DNA of 64,000 bases, taken from assembly GCA_963210315.1 (NCBI GenBank), contig OY723306.1, forward strand, positions 682,001 to 746,000, given 5' to 3'. Origin of the DNA: Rhynchopus euleeides. Lineage: Eukaryota; Euglenozoa; Diplonemea; Diplonemida; Diplonemidae. Below are positions 53,314 to 63,679 of this stretch, piece by piece (within the stretch, counting starts at the first letter, position 1; each line of letters begins with the position of its first letter). Both the position numbers and the translations under genes were made by a program. The notes below the pieces were generated by a model. The model was not told the origin of the DNA, did not search any database, and saw only the letters and a program-made list of their open reading frames with translations.

Positions 53314-53738
53314 TAACGGGGCAGATTCATGGTGTGTACTGTGACCGAGTCTGACCGAGTTTCGGCCCCAACCCCAAAATCCAAGCTAAGCCCCTGAAAA
53401 TAGGCCCACCCCAAAAAAAATTCGAAAAGGTCCCCCCCACAGATTTTCCAGATTTCTGACAGAATTTCTCAGAATTTCCAGATTTCTCAGATTTTCCAGA
53501 ATTCTGAGAAATCTGGAAAAATCTGGAAAAATCTGTCCAGAATCTGGCCAGATTTTTTCCAGAATTCTCAGATTTTTCCAGATTTCTCAGAATTTCCAGA
53601 ATTCTGAAAATTCTGGAAAAATCTGTCCAGAATCTGGACAGATTTTCTCAGATTTTGAAAATTCTGAAAAATCTGAAATCCCCAGAATCTGCCAGAATCT
53701 GTGAAATTCTGGCAGAATTCTGTCAAACCATGACTCAC

Positions 53739-54368
53739 ATCGATGGATGGGGATACGGTGACGAAACCCCCTCCAGTGGTGGTCTCGCTTTGTGCGACTC
53801 TCCATGTGTGTATACGTGACACGAGAGATACCATCAAGAGCCTTCTCGAGATAGGTTCTCCATTACCCCCACTGCTGCGTGGTGTAGTCTATGTTCGTGT
53901 CGCTTGCCCTGCTAGCCTCGTTCATCCTCCCATTTTTTGGGTGCATTTCTAACACACCCAACTGCGCCCAAAAAAAGTCACTAAATCGGGCCCAGCCCCA
54001 TGTCGGTGCCACATTGCCTAAGACCTGTGGCGCCTGCTGCTGCTGCTGCCACACAGCCCCCCCTCCATTCCTGTAACAAGCGAGTCTCAAGAAATCGGAG
54101 CCAGGCTCCCGCTAATCCCGCTGCGCTAGCCCCACCTCCCCTCCCTTCCCTCTCTCAAGGCAGCGACGATTATCCGAAACGGCTGTGCCACGCAGTGCAC
54201 ACACACGCCCCCTCTCCCCTCCCCTCCCCCCCCCCCCCCCAAGCCCTCCCCCGCTATTTTTTTGCCCAACGATAGCCTCCCCACCCCACCCCACCCCACC
54301 ACCCCCCCTTTGCAATTTTGATCGTTATTACGGCCCCTCCTCTTCCCCCCATCTGCTTTCGATAGGGA
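53739..54368. other. Spacer between outer element A and the 54382 ORF
   Basis: About 630 bases, C-rich to the right, with a pyrimidine tract ending TGCTTTCGATAG at 54366 that could be an acceptor. Confidence 0.4.
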
Positions 54369-54381
54369 TGAGTTATGGGGT

Positions 54382-55026
54382 ATGGTGTACCTTCCAAAGT
54401 CAGACGCTGTGGGTCTGATCGAGAGGGTTGTGTCAGGCAGGGGGGACGCCGGAGCTGAGCTCATCCGGAAGGCTCGGGAGACCCGGTATGCGAAACAGGC
54501 GGGGCCCTGGGCAGACGCTGACCCCGCGGAGCTGGAGGAGCTGCTGGCAGGCCTGGGCTTTCCCGAAACAGCCGCCTTACCCTGGCAGAAGGCGTGGGTG
54601 CTGCAGTGCTGCGGCAAAGACCCCCCGGGTGCAGCGGCGGCACGCGCCCCGCCAGCGAATGCCCCTGAGCTGGAGTGCGTCCCCCCCGGGCCAAACCCCA
54701 GGGCCCTGGATGCCCCGCCGGCAATACCCGAGGGGCATGTGCTGCTGGATGACGCAGGCGTGTTTTCTTCCATAGAGCATGCCCTCAGGACGCGCCCCAC
54801 CGTGAGCTCTGCCGTGCTGCGGGGTGTCCTGTTCGACCTGTCGGGGGGGCTGTCCGGCACCGAGGCAGCCGATGCGCTGGCGGTGAAGCTGCTCGGCACG
54901 CAGCGTGCCGAGCTGGAGTCTGTTTCGCTTCTCCGGGAGAAGGTGGACAGCCTCGTGCTCGGTGCGATGCAGGAGAATCTACTCACCCTCCCTGCAGCCA
55001 GCAGGCAGGACGATACCCCCTGCTGA
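54382..55026 (+). CDS. Hypothetical protein or terminal exon, 214 residues
   Basis: ATG at 54382, TGA at 55024-55026. Two out-of-frame ATGs precede it, and the frame is open further upstream through a possible acceptor at 54366. It may therefore be the last exon of a gene whose earlier exons I cannot see. The protein is soluble, acidic and mostly helical: DAVGLIERVVSGRGDAGAEL, ADPAELEELLAGLGFPET, an Ala/Pro-rich middle, and a Leu-rich C-terminal helix (AELESVSLLREKVDSLVLG). No motif or family is recognised. GC-rich codon choice matches the host genes and not the AT-richer transposons around it. Confidence 0.6.
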   Translation: MVYLPKSDAVGLIERVVSGRGDAGAELIRKARETRYAKQAGPWADADPAELEELLAGLGFPETAALPWQKAWVLQCCGKDPPGAAAARAPPANAPELECVPPGPNPRALDAPPAIPEGHVLLDDAGVFSSIEHALRTRPTVSSAVLRGVLFDLSGGLSGTEAADALAVKLLGTQRAELESVSLLREKVDSLVLGAMQENLLTLPAASRQDDTPC

Positions 55027-55154
55027 CAACCGGGGAGCTAACAAGCAGGGAGAGAGTGAGCCTGGTTGAGTCGTTGAGCCAGAGGGAGGGGCTGGGGGGG
55101 GGGGGGGGGGTTGAGAATGGGAGGATGCGGCTGCATCTTGTTTATGTCGATAGA

Positions 55155-55252
55155 GGGGGTCTTCGCTGGTCGACAAACTTCGTCAGTTTTCAGGAAATTC
55201 AACAGGAAATGCACCAAAATGCACTGACGATCACCCCGTAGCGAAGACCCCC
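55155..55252. mobile_element. TTCGCT-type MITE, 98 bp
   Basis: Termini GGGGGTCTTCGCT and complement are perfect over 13 bp, with a 3-bp flank AGA duplicated (55152-55154, 55253-55255). It is closest to the member at 45876. It lies in the 3' region of the 54382 ORF. Confidence 0.75.
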
Positions 55253-55308
55253 AGAGAAATAAAAGGGTTCTCTTTCTCCCCCAACACCCACCCCCACCCC
55301 CCCCCCTA

Positions 55309-56902
55309 GGCATACAGTGCAAACGATAATTATTATCGCACATATACCAGATACGATAATTTTCGGAAAATTATCGCATACGATAATTTATTATCGCATA
55401 CGATAATCCATTATCGTATGATGCGATAATCCCATTATCGTATACGACCGGATACGATAATTATTATCGTATGCGATAACATACGATAATCCCATTATCG
55501 TATGCGATACCCACCTGATTTTGCCCGAAACCAATCACCGAAATCTCCAGTTTACTACCGCCAAACGCCACCAAACCCCGCCAAGGGCCACAATCAGCCA
55601 CAAAATAGAGATCACTACCATTCTCCCAGCACCAGGAAGGGTAAGATGAGCCTGTGGGGTCCGGTGCTGCAGGCAGGGTACGCGTACTGGTCTGTGTCCG
55701 GGCTGCTGTGGTCATCGACAAGGCTGTGTGGTCTGTCCGAAGGAGGTGGATGGTGGTCTCCCTCAGGTGGATCGCGTCTCTCCGATCCTGCATGGGCTCA
55801 GGTGTCTCCAGATGATCATCACCCCTTGCCTTGCTGTCGGTGAGGATGGCGCCCGAGCTCCGCCTTGTAGCGCAGCGGAGTCGTGCAGGTCAGGCAGGCT
55901 CCTTGAGGCCTCCGAGGTGATGTGCGCACGCCATCCCGTGGTTCCTTGTAGAGTTGCAGACAGGTCCGTGCGCACGGTGGGAGCGTTCGTATCGCCCGTT
56001 CCGTGCCAGGTCCTGAAGAATACCTTTGGTTGAGTATTGACTCTCTCGGGTTCAAACCCCATTCAAGGTCCTTCGCTATGTCATCACTGGTCGTCAGTCA
56101 GAGGGGAAGAACGGTGTTCCTCACTTTTTCACTGCTCACGGGAGCGAAGGCCAAGTCCAACATAAGTGGTAGCCTTGAAGAGAAATCTCCTGATCTCTCC
56201 AAACATTGCACCGAAGACCACACCTGCCTATCAGGTTCTTCCCCATCAGTCGAACAGTCTTTCTTGTTCATGTTCTGGGCAGGGTGCTCTGTCTCGGTCA
56301 CCCCGACACCTGCTTCAACTAGGCTAGTCCAACGTCTTCCCTCAGTGTTCTCACAGGGGTGTCCTCAGTATCTGGGTCCCGACGGCAAGGCAGCGTACCA
56401 GTCGGCTTTGCGAACCCGCAACAGGCTGTACTGGTGGTTGCATACCGCCGCAAGTATGACCCTGTTGCTGCGTAGTCATGTTTTCCATGAAGTGGGGTGG
56501 CGACAGGGTGTAAGTCACGAGGGGAAGGGCATGTGGAACGGCCACTGCCCAATCCCCAGAGTCCTCTCCGCCCCACTGTGCCTGAAACTTCTTCAGACAG
56601 ACATAGTGATGTGCATGTCATGGCACTATGTGTGTTGTGTCTCTGCTACCCATTTGTGAGGGACATTCTACACTTCTGAGTGAAGCCCCCCGTCACCAAT
56701 AATTCAAAGAAGCAAAAATGGCAGCTTCCGGCTCCACATTTACCACTTTTTCAATGTGCTCTGGGCTGATTTCTGGTTTTCCGAAAATCTCAAAAAAATT
56801 ATCGCACCATTATCGTATATTATCGTATACGATAATATACGATAATGGGAATACGATAATAATTATCGTATGCGATAATAATTATCGTTTGCACTGTATG
56901 CC
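55309..56902. mobile_element. E3 element, TA-flanked, CGATAAT-rich ends, 1.6 kb
   Basis: Termini GGCATACAGTGCAAACGATA and complement, flanked by TA (55307-55308, 56903-56904). The outer 150-200 bp at each end are arrays of the near-palindrome ATTATCGTATACGATAAT and variants. The interior has no convincing frame. The right-hand TA is also the left target site of E2 copy 2, so E3 inserted into an existing E2 boundary. Confidence 0.85.
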
Positions 56903-56904
56903 TA

Positions 56905-58051
56905 GGGGGGGTCAAATGGGGGTGACAAACACGATTTTTCAAAAAACCGGCGCAGAGGCCCCAAAGCCCCCGTAAACCCTCCAAACCCCCCCAGATCGGT
57001 CCGGAAACCCATCGAACCCCACTTTTCCACCATTCCGGGCACCTCAGGTGCCCGAATTGGGGTACCTAAATTTTGTGCCACCGTTTGGTACCGTACAGTG
57101 CCACTGTGTGGGAGGTTGGAAAAGAAAATGCCCCAACACACCACATCTGAGGGTTGCAATGCATGTTGCTTGCCAACCACGTCATCCGGTGGGTGTCAGG
57201 CGCTATGTAGGTGGCATTAGCCAGGTCTTCGATGTGTTCTGGCTTGTATATATACCTCCCTGCCTGCGGCACAGGCACTGCCTTTGTCCCCCACACCAGC
57301 CACAGAGAGCGTATTGTACTCGGTCCACGGTTGCTGATTCATTGTGATGCGTTGTATCCTCGAGTGAACGTCACACACTAGTGGCACCACCACCCGCCAT
57401 CCGAGAGCTGTATTGACTTTGCGCGCTTCCGTTGTATTCACCTCGCCACGCATATTGCACCGTTCAGTACCAGTGCTCTTGGGCCAGGCAAAGTAGACCG
57501 CAGCAACTACCAATTCTGGCACAATGGGTACCACGACAGCGCACTTCATGTGTTCCCGGAATGTACAGCTCGTGTTGCAACAGTCGTTGTCAACACATCC
57601 CGGTTGTGGAGCACTGCTGCACAGGAATCACACGACCATCTGGACTGTTCCGTACCTACAGGCAGCCTCCCGGTGCATGGTGGCAGGGAGGTATATATAC
57701 AAGCCAGAACACATCGAAGACCTGGCTAATGCCACCTACATAGCGCCTGACACCCACCGGATGACGTGGTTGGCAAGCAACATGCATTGCAACCCTCAGA
57801 TGTGGTGTGTTGGGGCATTTTCTTTTCCAACCTCCCACACAGTGGCACTGTCCGGTACCAAACGGTGGCACAAAATTTAGGTACCCCAATTCGGGCACCT
57901 GAGGTGCCCGGAATGGTGGAAAAGTGGGGTTCGATGGGTTTCCGGACCGATCTGGGGGGGTTTGGAGGGTTTACGGGGGCTTTGGGGCCTCTGCGCCGGT
58001 TTTTTGAAAAATCGTGTTTGTCCACGTAAAAGGGTGGCATTTGACCCCCCC
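56905..58051. mobile_element. E2 foldback element, copy 2, 1147 bp
   Basis: Nearly identical to copy 1 (47296-48443), in the same orientation, with termini GGGGGGGTCAAATG, inverted repeats of about 370 bp and TA flanks (56903-56904, 58052-58053). Differences are a handful of substitutions and one or two single-base gaps, so both copies moved recently. Confidence 0.88.
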
Positions 58052-58362
58052 TAACCCCCCCCCCCCCCCCGCTTGATTCCTCCTTTTCCCGACAGTTTGG
58101 GCCCAGTGGCTTGGGTTCCTCCCCCCGTATTTTTTTTCGACGTCACAACACCACCACCACCACCACCCCAGGCCCCCCACCCACCCCCCACCCCGGGTCT
58201 ACCTGTCAGGGGGGGGTGAGCGTGTGGGTGTGGGTGGGTGTGTGTGCCCCCACCCACCCCCCCCCTCTTTCTCCCACACGCATACACCGTAGTGTCCCCC
58301 ACCCACCCCCCCCTGCTGAGGGGGGCGGGGCCCGGGGGGGGGGAGAGTGGGGCTGAACCACC

Positions 58363-61300
58363 ATGTCTCACACGCGTGCCCGGAATTTCGGGGATCTCAG
58401 GGCAGCGCTGTTGGAGAGGCTGCAGGCAGGCGGGGATGAAGTCGAGGAGGATGTGAGCGCCCTGCTGGAGGTGGGGCGGTATCTGTTTGGGAAGCAGGTG
58501 TGGGGGACGGCCCTCTTCAGCGGGGGGTGGAGGGAGTGGTCCGAAAGGGAGGCGACTATCAACCACGAGGACCCCAAGGTGGTGGCGTGGGTCCAGTCCC
58601 TTGCTGCGCAGGCGAACATCAACGGGCCTGACGCGCAGAAGCTGGCCCTGCTCTGCTCGAATGACTACGTCGCACAGATCACGCGGGACCACTGCGCAGT
58701 CTCCTTCACACGCTCCCCCTTCAACAGCCAAGTGCTCCGGTTCTACTACTCCGAGAGGTGCAACAGGCTCATCTGTAAATCGCTTCTGCTGCAGCTCTGC
58801 GCGATGCCCCACTCGACCCTCGGGATCAAAAACCGCCTGGAGGAGGAACGGGGCAGCGTCATCTCCCGCCTCTCCGGCACAGAGAAGACCGACCTGGGCC
58901 CTGTGCAGGGCGCAGCAGGTTCACGGGCTGACTTCTACGCTGCGGAGAGGAGCCACCAGCGCTGCTTTGAGATGTGCCTCCTCCTGCAGCATCTCGTCTG
59001 CCTCAACCACTACCTCGGGGCCCCGCGCCGCGCGGAGATTGTCTCGGAGATGCAGAAGGTGCTGGCGAGGTCTGGCGAAGGCGCTGCCCCCACCCTCTAC
59101 GACCTCTATCTCCGGAGCAAGGCGGTGCTGGTGGACAATGCATCCTTCAACTATTTCAGGCTGATCTTCATCGCATGGGTCTGCCAGAGCCTTGGCAACA
59201 TCGGGCCCCTCGCCGCAGGGGAGACCCTTTCCGAGGTTCTGGGGGAAACCGTCTACTCAACCCTCGCCTCCATCGAAGGGACGGAGGGTGCCCTGGTGTC
59301 GATGCTCCTCTTCAGCATCGAGGGGTCCCAGCTGAAGCACTACAAGCGGGTGACGCAGAACATGGTCACCATGGGGCTGACCTTCCTTCTCTACCTCCTG
59401 ACGCAGCGCTACTCACCTCCGCCCGAATCAGTCCTCGCTGCGACAGCAGCCTCTGCGTCTCCTCCTATCGGAGCTGCCGCAGGCTTCCCGGGGCAGGGCT
59501 GTGCCTTTGGGGACGCGGTGATGGGTGATGCCCATGCGGCCCCACAGGGTGGTGCCGGTGGGGTTCAGGGGTACCCCGCGCAGACCGTCGCGGCGCAGTC
59601 GCTGATCCCGGGGGTGCATGTTGTGGACATCTTCTCGGGGCCTGGCGATGCGCAGAGGGGCGATGCGTCTGCAGCGCAGCGCGACAGCCAGACCTTTGGC
59701 GCGGAGGGTTACAGCGATGTGGAGGACATGGGGAGGCTCCCCTTCCTTAAGGCGCCTTTCTCCGCGATTGCGAGGCAGATTTTGGCTCACACAACCCCGG
59801 TTGTTTTTGCGAAGAAGTCGGAGGTGCAGACACTGCTGCTGACCAGGATTGCTCTCGAGTCACGCCAGGAGCACGGGGGGGCCGCAGAGCCCAGCCCTCA
59901 GGCTGGTGCGGTTCTGCCTGGGGACCCCGATGCAGAGTTCCTCCGCCGAGGCCTGCGGGGCGATGCCCTTCTGACGCAGCTGGCGCACACTTCCGGGTGG
60001 CTCTTCCCCTCCTGCATCGCAACCACCGCGCTGCTGGAGATCGTCACGGCGTCGGATGCTTCGTCGCATGACGAGTGGTGGGCGCGCCTCTCCAGCAGGA
60101 CAACCATTGTGCAGCCCCTCTCCAGCCACACCGCTGGGGATAACCCCAACGCACCCCCACTGTTCGACGGGCGGGATGGAAAGGCGGTGGCTGGTGGCAT
60201 GGCGCAGGGCGACTGGGCTCCGCACGCCGGAGGGGTTGCTGTCGACGACTCGCAGAGGCATATGGCGGAGATGCCTGAGGACAGCAAGTGGGTCCAGGCG
60301 GTTCTCCTCCCGAAGGATGGGGACTGTGTGGTGCAGGTTCCGGATTCCTTGGGGAATTGGTACGCCCCGATCGCGCCTCTCCCAAGCGTGCAGCAGGTTC
60401 AGATCGCGGTGCGTGAGGTGTCCGCTTTGCCTGTCCCGGAGAACTACCAGGTCTTCTGCCTCTGGCAGATCCCCGACGAGAAGGCGATCAACGGCTGGCT
60501 CTGGATGTGCATGCGGATAATCTACATCTTCAAAATCGGGAGACGCACCGAACACCAGGCAGACCAGTGGCTCACCCCTTACATGGAACTCGCTAACGCA
60601 ATTATCCCTCTCTTCCATGTCATGGTCTGCGGGTCTGACCCCGACCCAGCCCGGGAGTTGGACCATTTCTGCCAGAAGGGGTACGCCCGTCTCCAGGAGA
60701 TCGAGAGCTGCCTCCAGGAGCTCCAGTCACTCCTCCAAGGCGGAGGCCGGGCTGCCGACGGAGGCAAGTCGATGGGGACCTGCTCCTGGTCCCTCCCCCT
60801 CATCGTCGCGGAGGTGCTCTCCTCCCTGGTGGAGTGGCAGGAGGCGCAGTGCTACCAGCAGAGGTCCAACCTGGTCACCTCCTGCTCCCGCCTCCTCCGC
60901 TCTCTGGTGGGGATATCCCGGGGGTCGCAGGGGGTGGCCCTCTCCGTGACAGAGAGCATCGTCTCGTCTGTCCGCTGCCTCTTCCAACCGGGGCGGCAGA
61001 CCGCACGCTCCCCTCTGCTGCACCTCTTCTGGGTGGTGGAGGCTGCCAACAAAAAGTGCACCTGCACCCGGGGCATCCTCTCCCTCCTCAGCACGTTGAT
61101 CAGCGGGCCGGATGACTGCATCTACCTCAAGGATGACCTCTCTGTGATGGCAAGGTATATCTGCGAGGTTTTCACCGACATCGGAAACCAGTGGTATTCC
61201 TCTGCCGACGAGCAGTGGGAGATGGCCTGCCACGCCCTCCAGGCGATTATCGACGCGATACAGCAGACGCGCCTCCCGAGGTGCGCCAGGGGTGGGGTGG

Positions 61301-63679
61301 GTGCGGCTCCTGCACAGGCCGTGGAGGGCACCGTGCTGTCACACCTCATCCACAGCAACCGGATGGCACGGGCTGTCACGGAGGTTATGGCACGCGCTGC
61401 GTCGTCCATCTTTGAGGTGGATAAATTCGAGCGGGTCCTTCCAACGGCGGTTGCCAACAAGGTGCTTCTTCTCTCCCTCCGCACCGCGGAGCTGGGCCTG
61501 CAGGCCTGCCTCGACGAAGCCTCCGCTGCAGGCAGCGGAGGGGGGCACAACCAACCCGGGCAGCCCGGCAAGACAGGCCAGCCGCAGCTCCCCCCGCTCG
61601 CCTCGCTGCTCTGTGAGATCGAGCCCTCCACCTCCTTCGCAAAATTCGGCGACAAGTTCACCATCCCCTCCCTCATCTTCCACGTCGTCGCCTCCGGAGG
61701 GGACGACCTCATCCGGGTCCAGGCCGCGAAGACCTTCTCTCTCCTCTGCGCAATCGCCCCCCCGGGCTCCCTCCTCAGGCACGTCGGCTACCGCGCCGCC
61801 TCAGCCGGGAGGCATGTCCTGGGGGATCTCGTGACACGCCACCCCGCTGTCGCAACCGAACTCCACCAATTCGACGACCCTACCATCAGGGGTGCCTACT
61901 GCGAGGGGCTGCTTAACCCAGATGGGTCTCCTGAGGCCTACAACGCGCACCCCGAGGCGAGGGAGGCATGGCTTGACGCATCGCGGGCGACGCGTCTGCT
62001 GCTGTCGCTGCTGAGGATGATGGCCTCCATGGTGTCACACCAGCCGCAGCTGTTTGTCCAGGCGTTTTTCGACAAATCTCTCCCGATGTCCGACCCGCTT
62101 GGCTCCCTCCTGAAGAGATACGTCGTAGTCCAGGAGCACGACTGGGAGAACGAGCCCCGCCCCGCCGTGAAGGAGGCGGTCCTCGCCCTGGTTGTCGCAG
62201 CCCTGGAGTGCAGGGAGCCCTGCAGGTCTCTGGTCCTCTCGCGGACCACCCCGACCCTCAGCATCAAGATCCAGGCCTCCTCCCCGGGGATCGGAGACAA
62301 GCTCGCCAGCGAGGACCGGAAGAGCTGTCCGTGGAACAGCATGCCGACCATCCGTGCCTCGGACCTGAAGGACTTCCGCGAGGCTCTCGACCTGTCTGTG
62401 GGAGATGGTGGTCTCCCCTGCCTCCAGTTCGATGCGAGCAGGTCGTGGCCTCAGTGCGGCTTCTCCAGGAAGGATGCGGACCTGGTGGACGGGCCGATGT
62501 CCTTCATCGTGGGACCCCTCACAGCTCACCCAGCTGTGAGCCACAGGGATGCTGTCCTAAAGCACGCTGCGGATGTTGCGAAGAAGTCAATCGAGCGGGC
62601 GGGGTTCACGCGTGTCTCCGTCACCGCCAGCTGGGCTCTGGAGAAGCCGGTGGAGGACCCGGAGTTTTGGTCGATCCTCGCAGAGGCACTGGCGGCGGCG
62701 AGGCACCAGGTTGGGCAGCTGACGTCTGGAGAGTCCGATGGATCCACACCGGAGAAGGCAAGTGAGATGTCGTGGAGCATCCTCGCTGCAGGGCATGTGA
62801 TGCGCTCCATCGGTGTGGCTGCAGGCCTGGAGCACCTCTACCCTCGGTCGAAGTTCACCGATCCTGACATCAACGGGTACGACACGGCGGTACTGGTGCA
62901 GGCCGTGCGGGGGACCCTGGGGAGAGTGCTGGGTGCCTGGGGCGACAACGACCCGACCAGCCCTACGTCGGGTGTGCTGGGCATGCTGACCCCCACGGAG
63001 GTGACGGACTATCTCGTGGGGGAGGGGAGCCTGCGTCTGGATGGCCTCCTGGGCCAGGCGGCAGGGCTGTTCTATGGGTCTGTGAAGGTGCCGCAGATCG
63101 TGCCCCGCATCGGCGGGGCGGATGTGCCGCGGAAGCGTGCGGCGGCGCGCCCGCTGTCGCCGTCGCCCCGGAAGTCGGGCCTGTCGGTGCCGGATGGGTC
63201 GCCCAAGGTGGTGTCGCCGCTTGTCCGGCCGATGATGTCTGCCACGCCGACGGATCTTCCGATGGGGCAGGACAACATTGCGTCGCTGTTCCCTGCGACG
63301 CCGACACCCGCTGCGGCCGACATGCCTCTCGGCACAGCGTCGTCACTCTCCCCTATTGACGGCGGCATGCAGGAGGACCCTCCGATGCATGCGCAGCAGG
63401 TATGGCTCAGGGTGGGGTCGGTATTGTACTCTTTCAACTCTTTGGTGGTTGCAGAAACCTGTCGCTGCAGGGGTGGTGGTGGGGATTTTTGTGTAAATCC
63501 GGCGCGGCAAGGTCCTGTGGACAGTTCGAGCTGTGTGGGTTGGGGTGCCAGGGTCGCATCACACAATCTGATCACACACCCTGCAGGCAACGCTGTACGA
63601 ACTGCTGCGGAAGGCGGAAGAAGCTGTTCACCTGGCTCTGATAGACAACGGGGTTGCCGAAGAGCTTGTCCACAACGCT
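58363..63679 (+). CDS. Large helical-repeat protein, possibly Nup188/Nup192-type nucleoporin; 3' end not reached
   Basis: Exon 1 58363-63399 (1679 codons) joins in phase 0 to exon 2 63587-63679 (ATLYELLRKAEEAVHLALID), with donor GTATGG and acceptor CCCTGCAG. A second donor, GTATGCC, at 63680 suggests more exons beyond. The protein is soluble and almost all helical, without signal or membrane segments. N-terminal segments such as RFYYSERCNRLICKSLLLQL and FNYFRLIFIAWVCQSLGNIG are the alpha-solenoid style of the inner-ring nucleoporins Nup188 and Nup205/Nup192, whose size (about 1700 residues) also fits. Those proteins scaffold the nuclear pore. Disordered inserts occur near residues 355-470, and a Ser/Pro/Arg-rich region near 1590-1670. 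The assignment rests on size and style, not on a diagnostic motif. Confidence 0.6.

Larger units (their letters stand above)
50138..53331. mobile_element. Inner DNA transposon (family B), CATGAATC ends, 3.2 kb
   Basis: Left end CATGAATCTGCCCCGTTA; the right end is its complement, interrupted by element C. The 6-bp flank GTGTGT is present on both sides (50132-50137, 53332-53337), though in a GT-rich context. Both ends carry arrays of CCGGTAATACCCG words in both orientations (50151-50265 and 52703-52845). On the minus strand 51274-51086 encodes CDGTFIGSE and APNGMVLADFGRGRWPYDHA, resembling a DDE transposase of the Harbinger type but heavily decayed. CATG end and 6-bp duplication are shared with outer family A. 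Confidence 0.7.
49200..53396. mobile_element. hAT-type element holding two further insertions, 4.2 kb
   Basis: Termini CAGAGGCTTAGCTTGG and the complement of CAGGGGCTTAGCTTGG, with the 8-bp duplication AAAATAGG exact at 49192-49199 and 53397-53404. This is the third hAT-like element here. Near the left end a perfect 24-bp palindrome (49222-49245, half-site AAACTCGGTCAG) recurs as half-sites near the right end. Own sequence without the nested element is about 1 kb, without a recognisable transposase. Confidence 0.85.
43826..53732. mobile_element. Outer DNA transposon (family A) with nested insertions, 9.9 kb
   Basis: Left end CATGGTTTGACAGAATTCTG at 43826-43845 and right end CAGAATTCTGTCAAACCATG at 53713-53732 are perfect 20-bp inverted repeats. 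The flanking ACTCAC is duplicated (43820-43825 and 53733-53738), a 6-bp target site. Inside each end lie dense arrays of GAATTCTG, AGAAATCTG and related words (left to about 43975, right from about 53430). No transposase frame is visible in its own interior. It contains a MITE (45876), an E2 foldback element (47296-48443) and a hAT-type element (49200-53396) that itself holds two more. A diverged extra copy of its right-end region, in direct orientation, lies at about 46985-47170. Superfamily not assigned. Confidence 0.75.

Noticed and set aside
56040-56070. tRNA T-arm-like sequence GGGTTCAAACCCC
   Set aside because: No matching acceptor stem, D-arm or anticodon arm lies at the right distance upstream; it is part of element E3.
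55300-56902. CRISPR-like regular short repeats (CGATAAT words; also 50151-50265 and 53440-53730)
   Set aside because: The words are palindromic, irregularly spaced, without unique spacers, and lie at transposon ends in a eukaryotic genome.
63465-63522. Alternative acceptor and exon in the last intron (AAACCTGTCGCTGCAGG)
   Set aside because: It reaches a stop after about 16 codons and gives no sensible continuation, while the acceptor at 63586 gives a clean helical exon.
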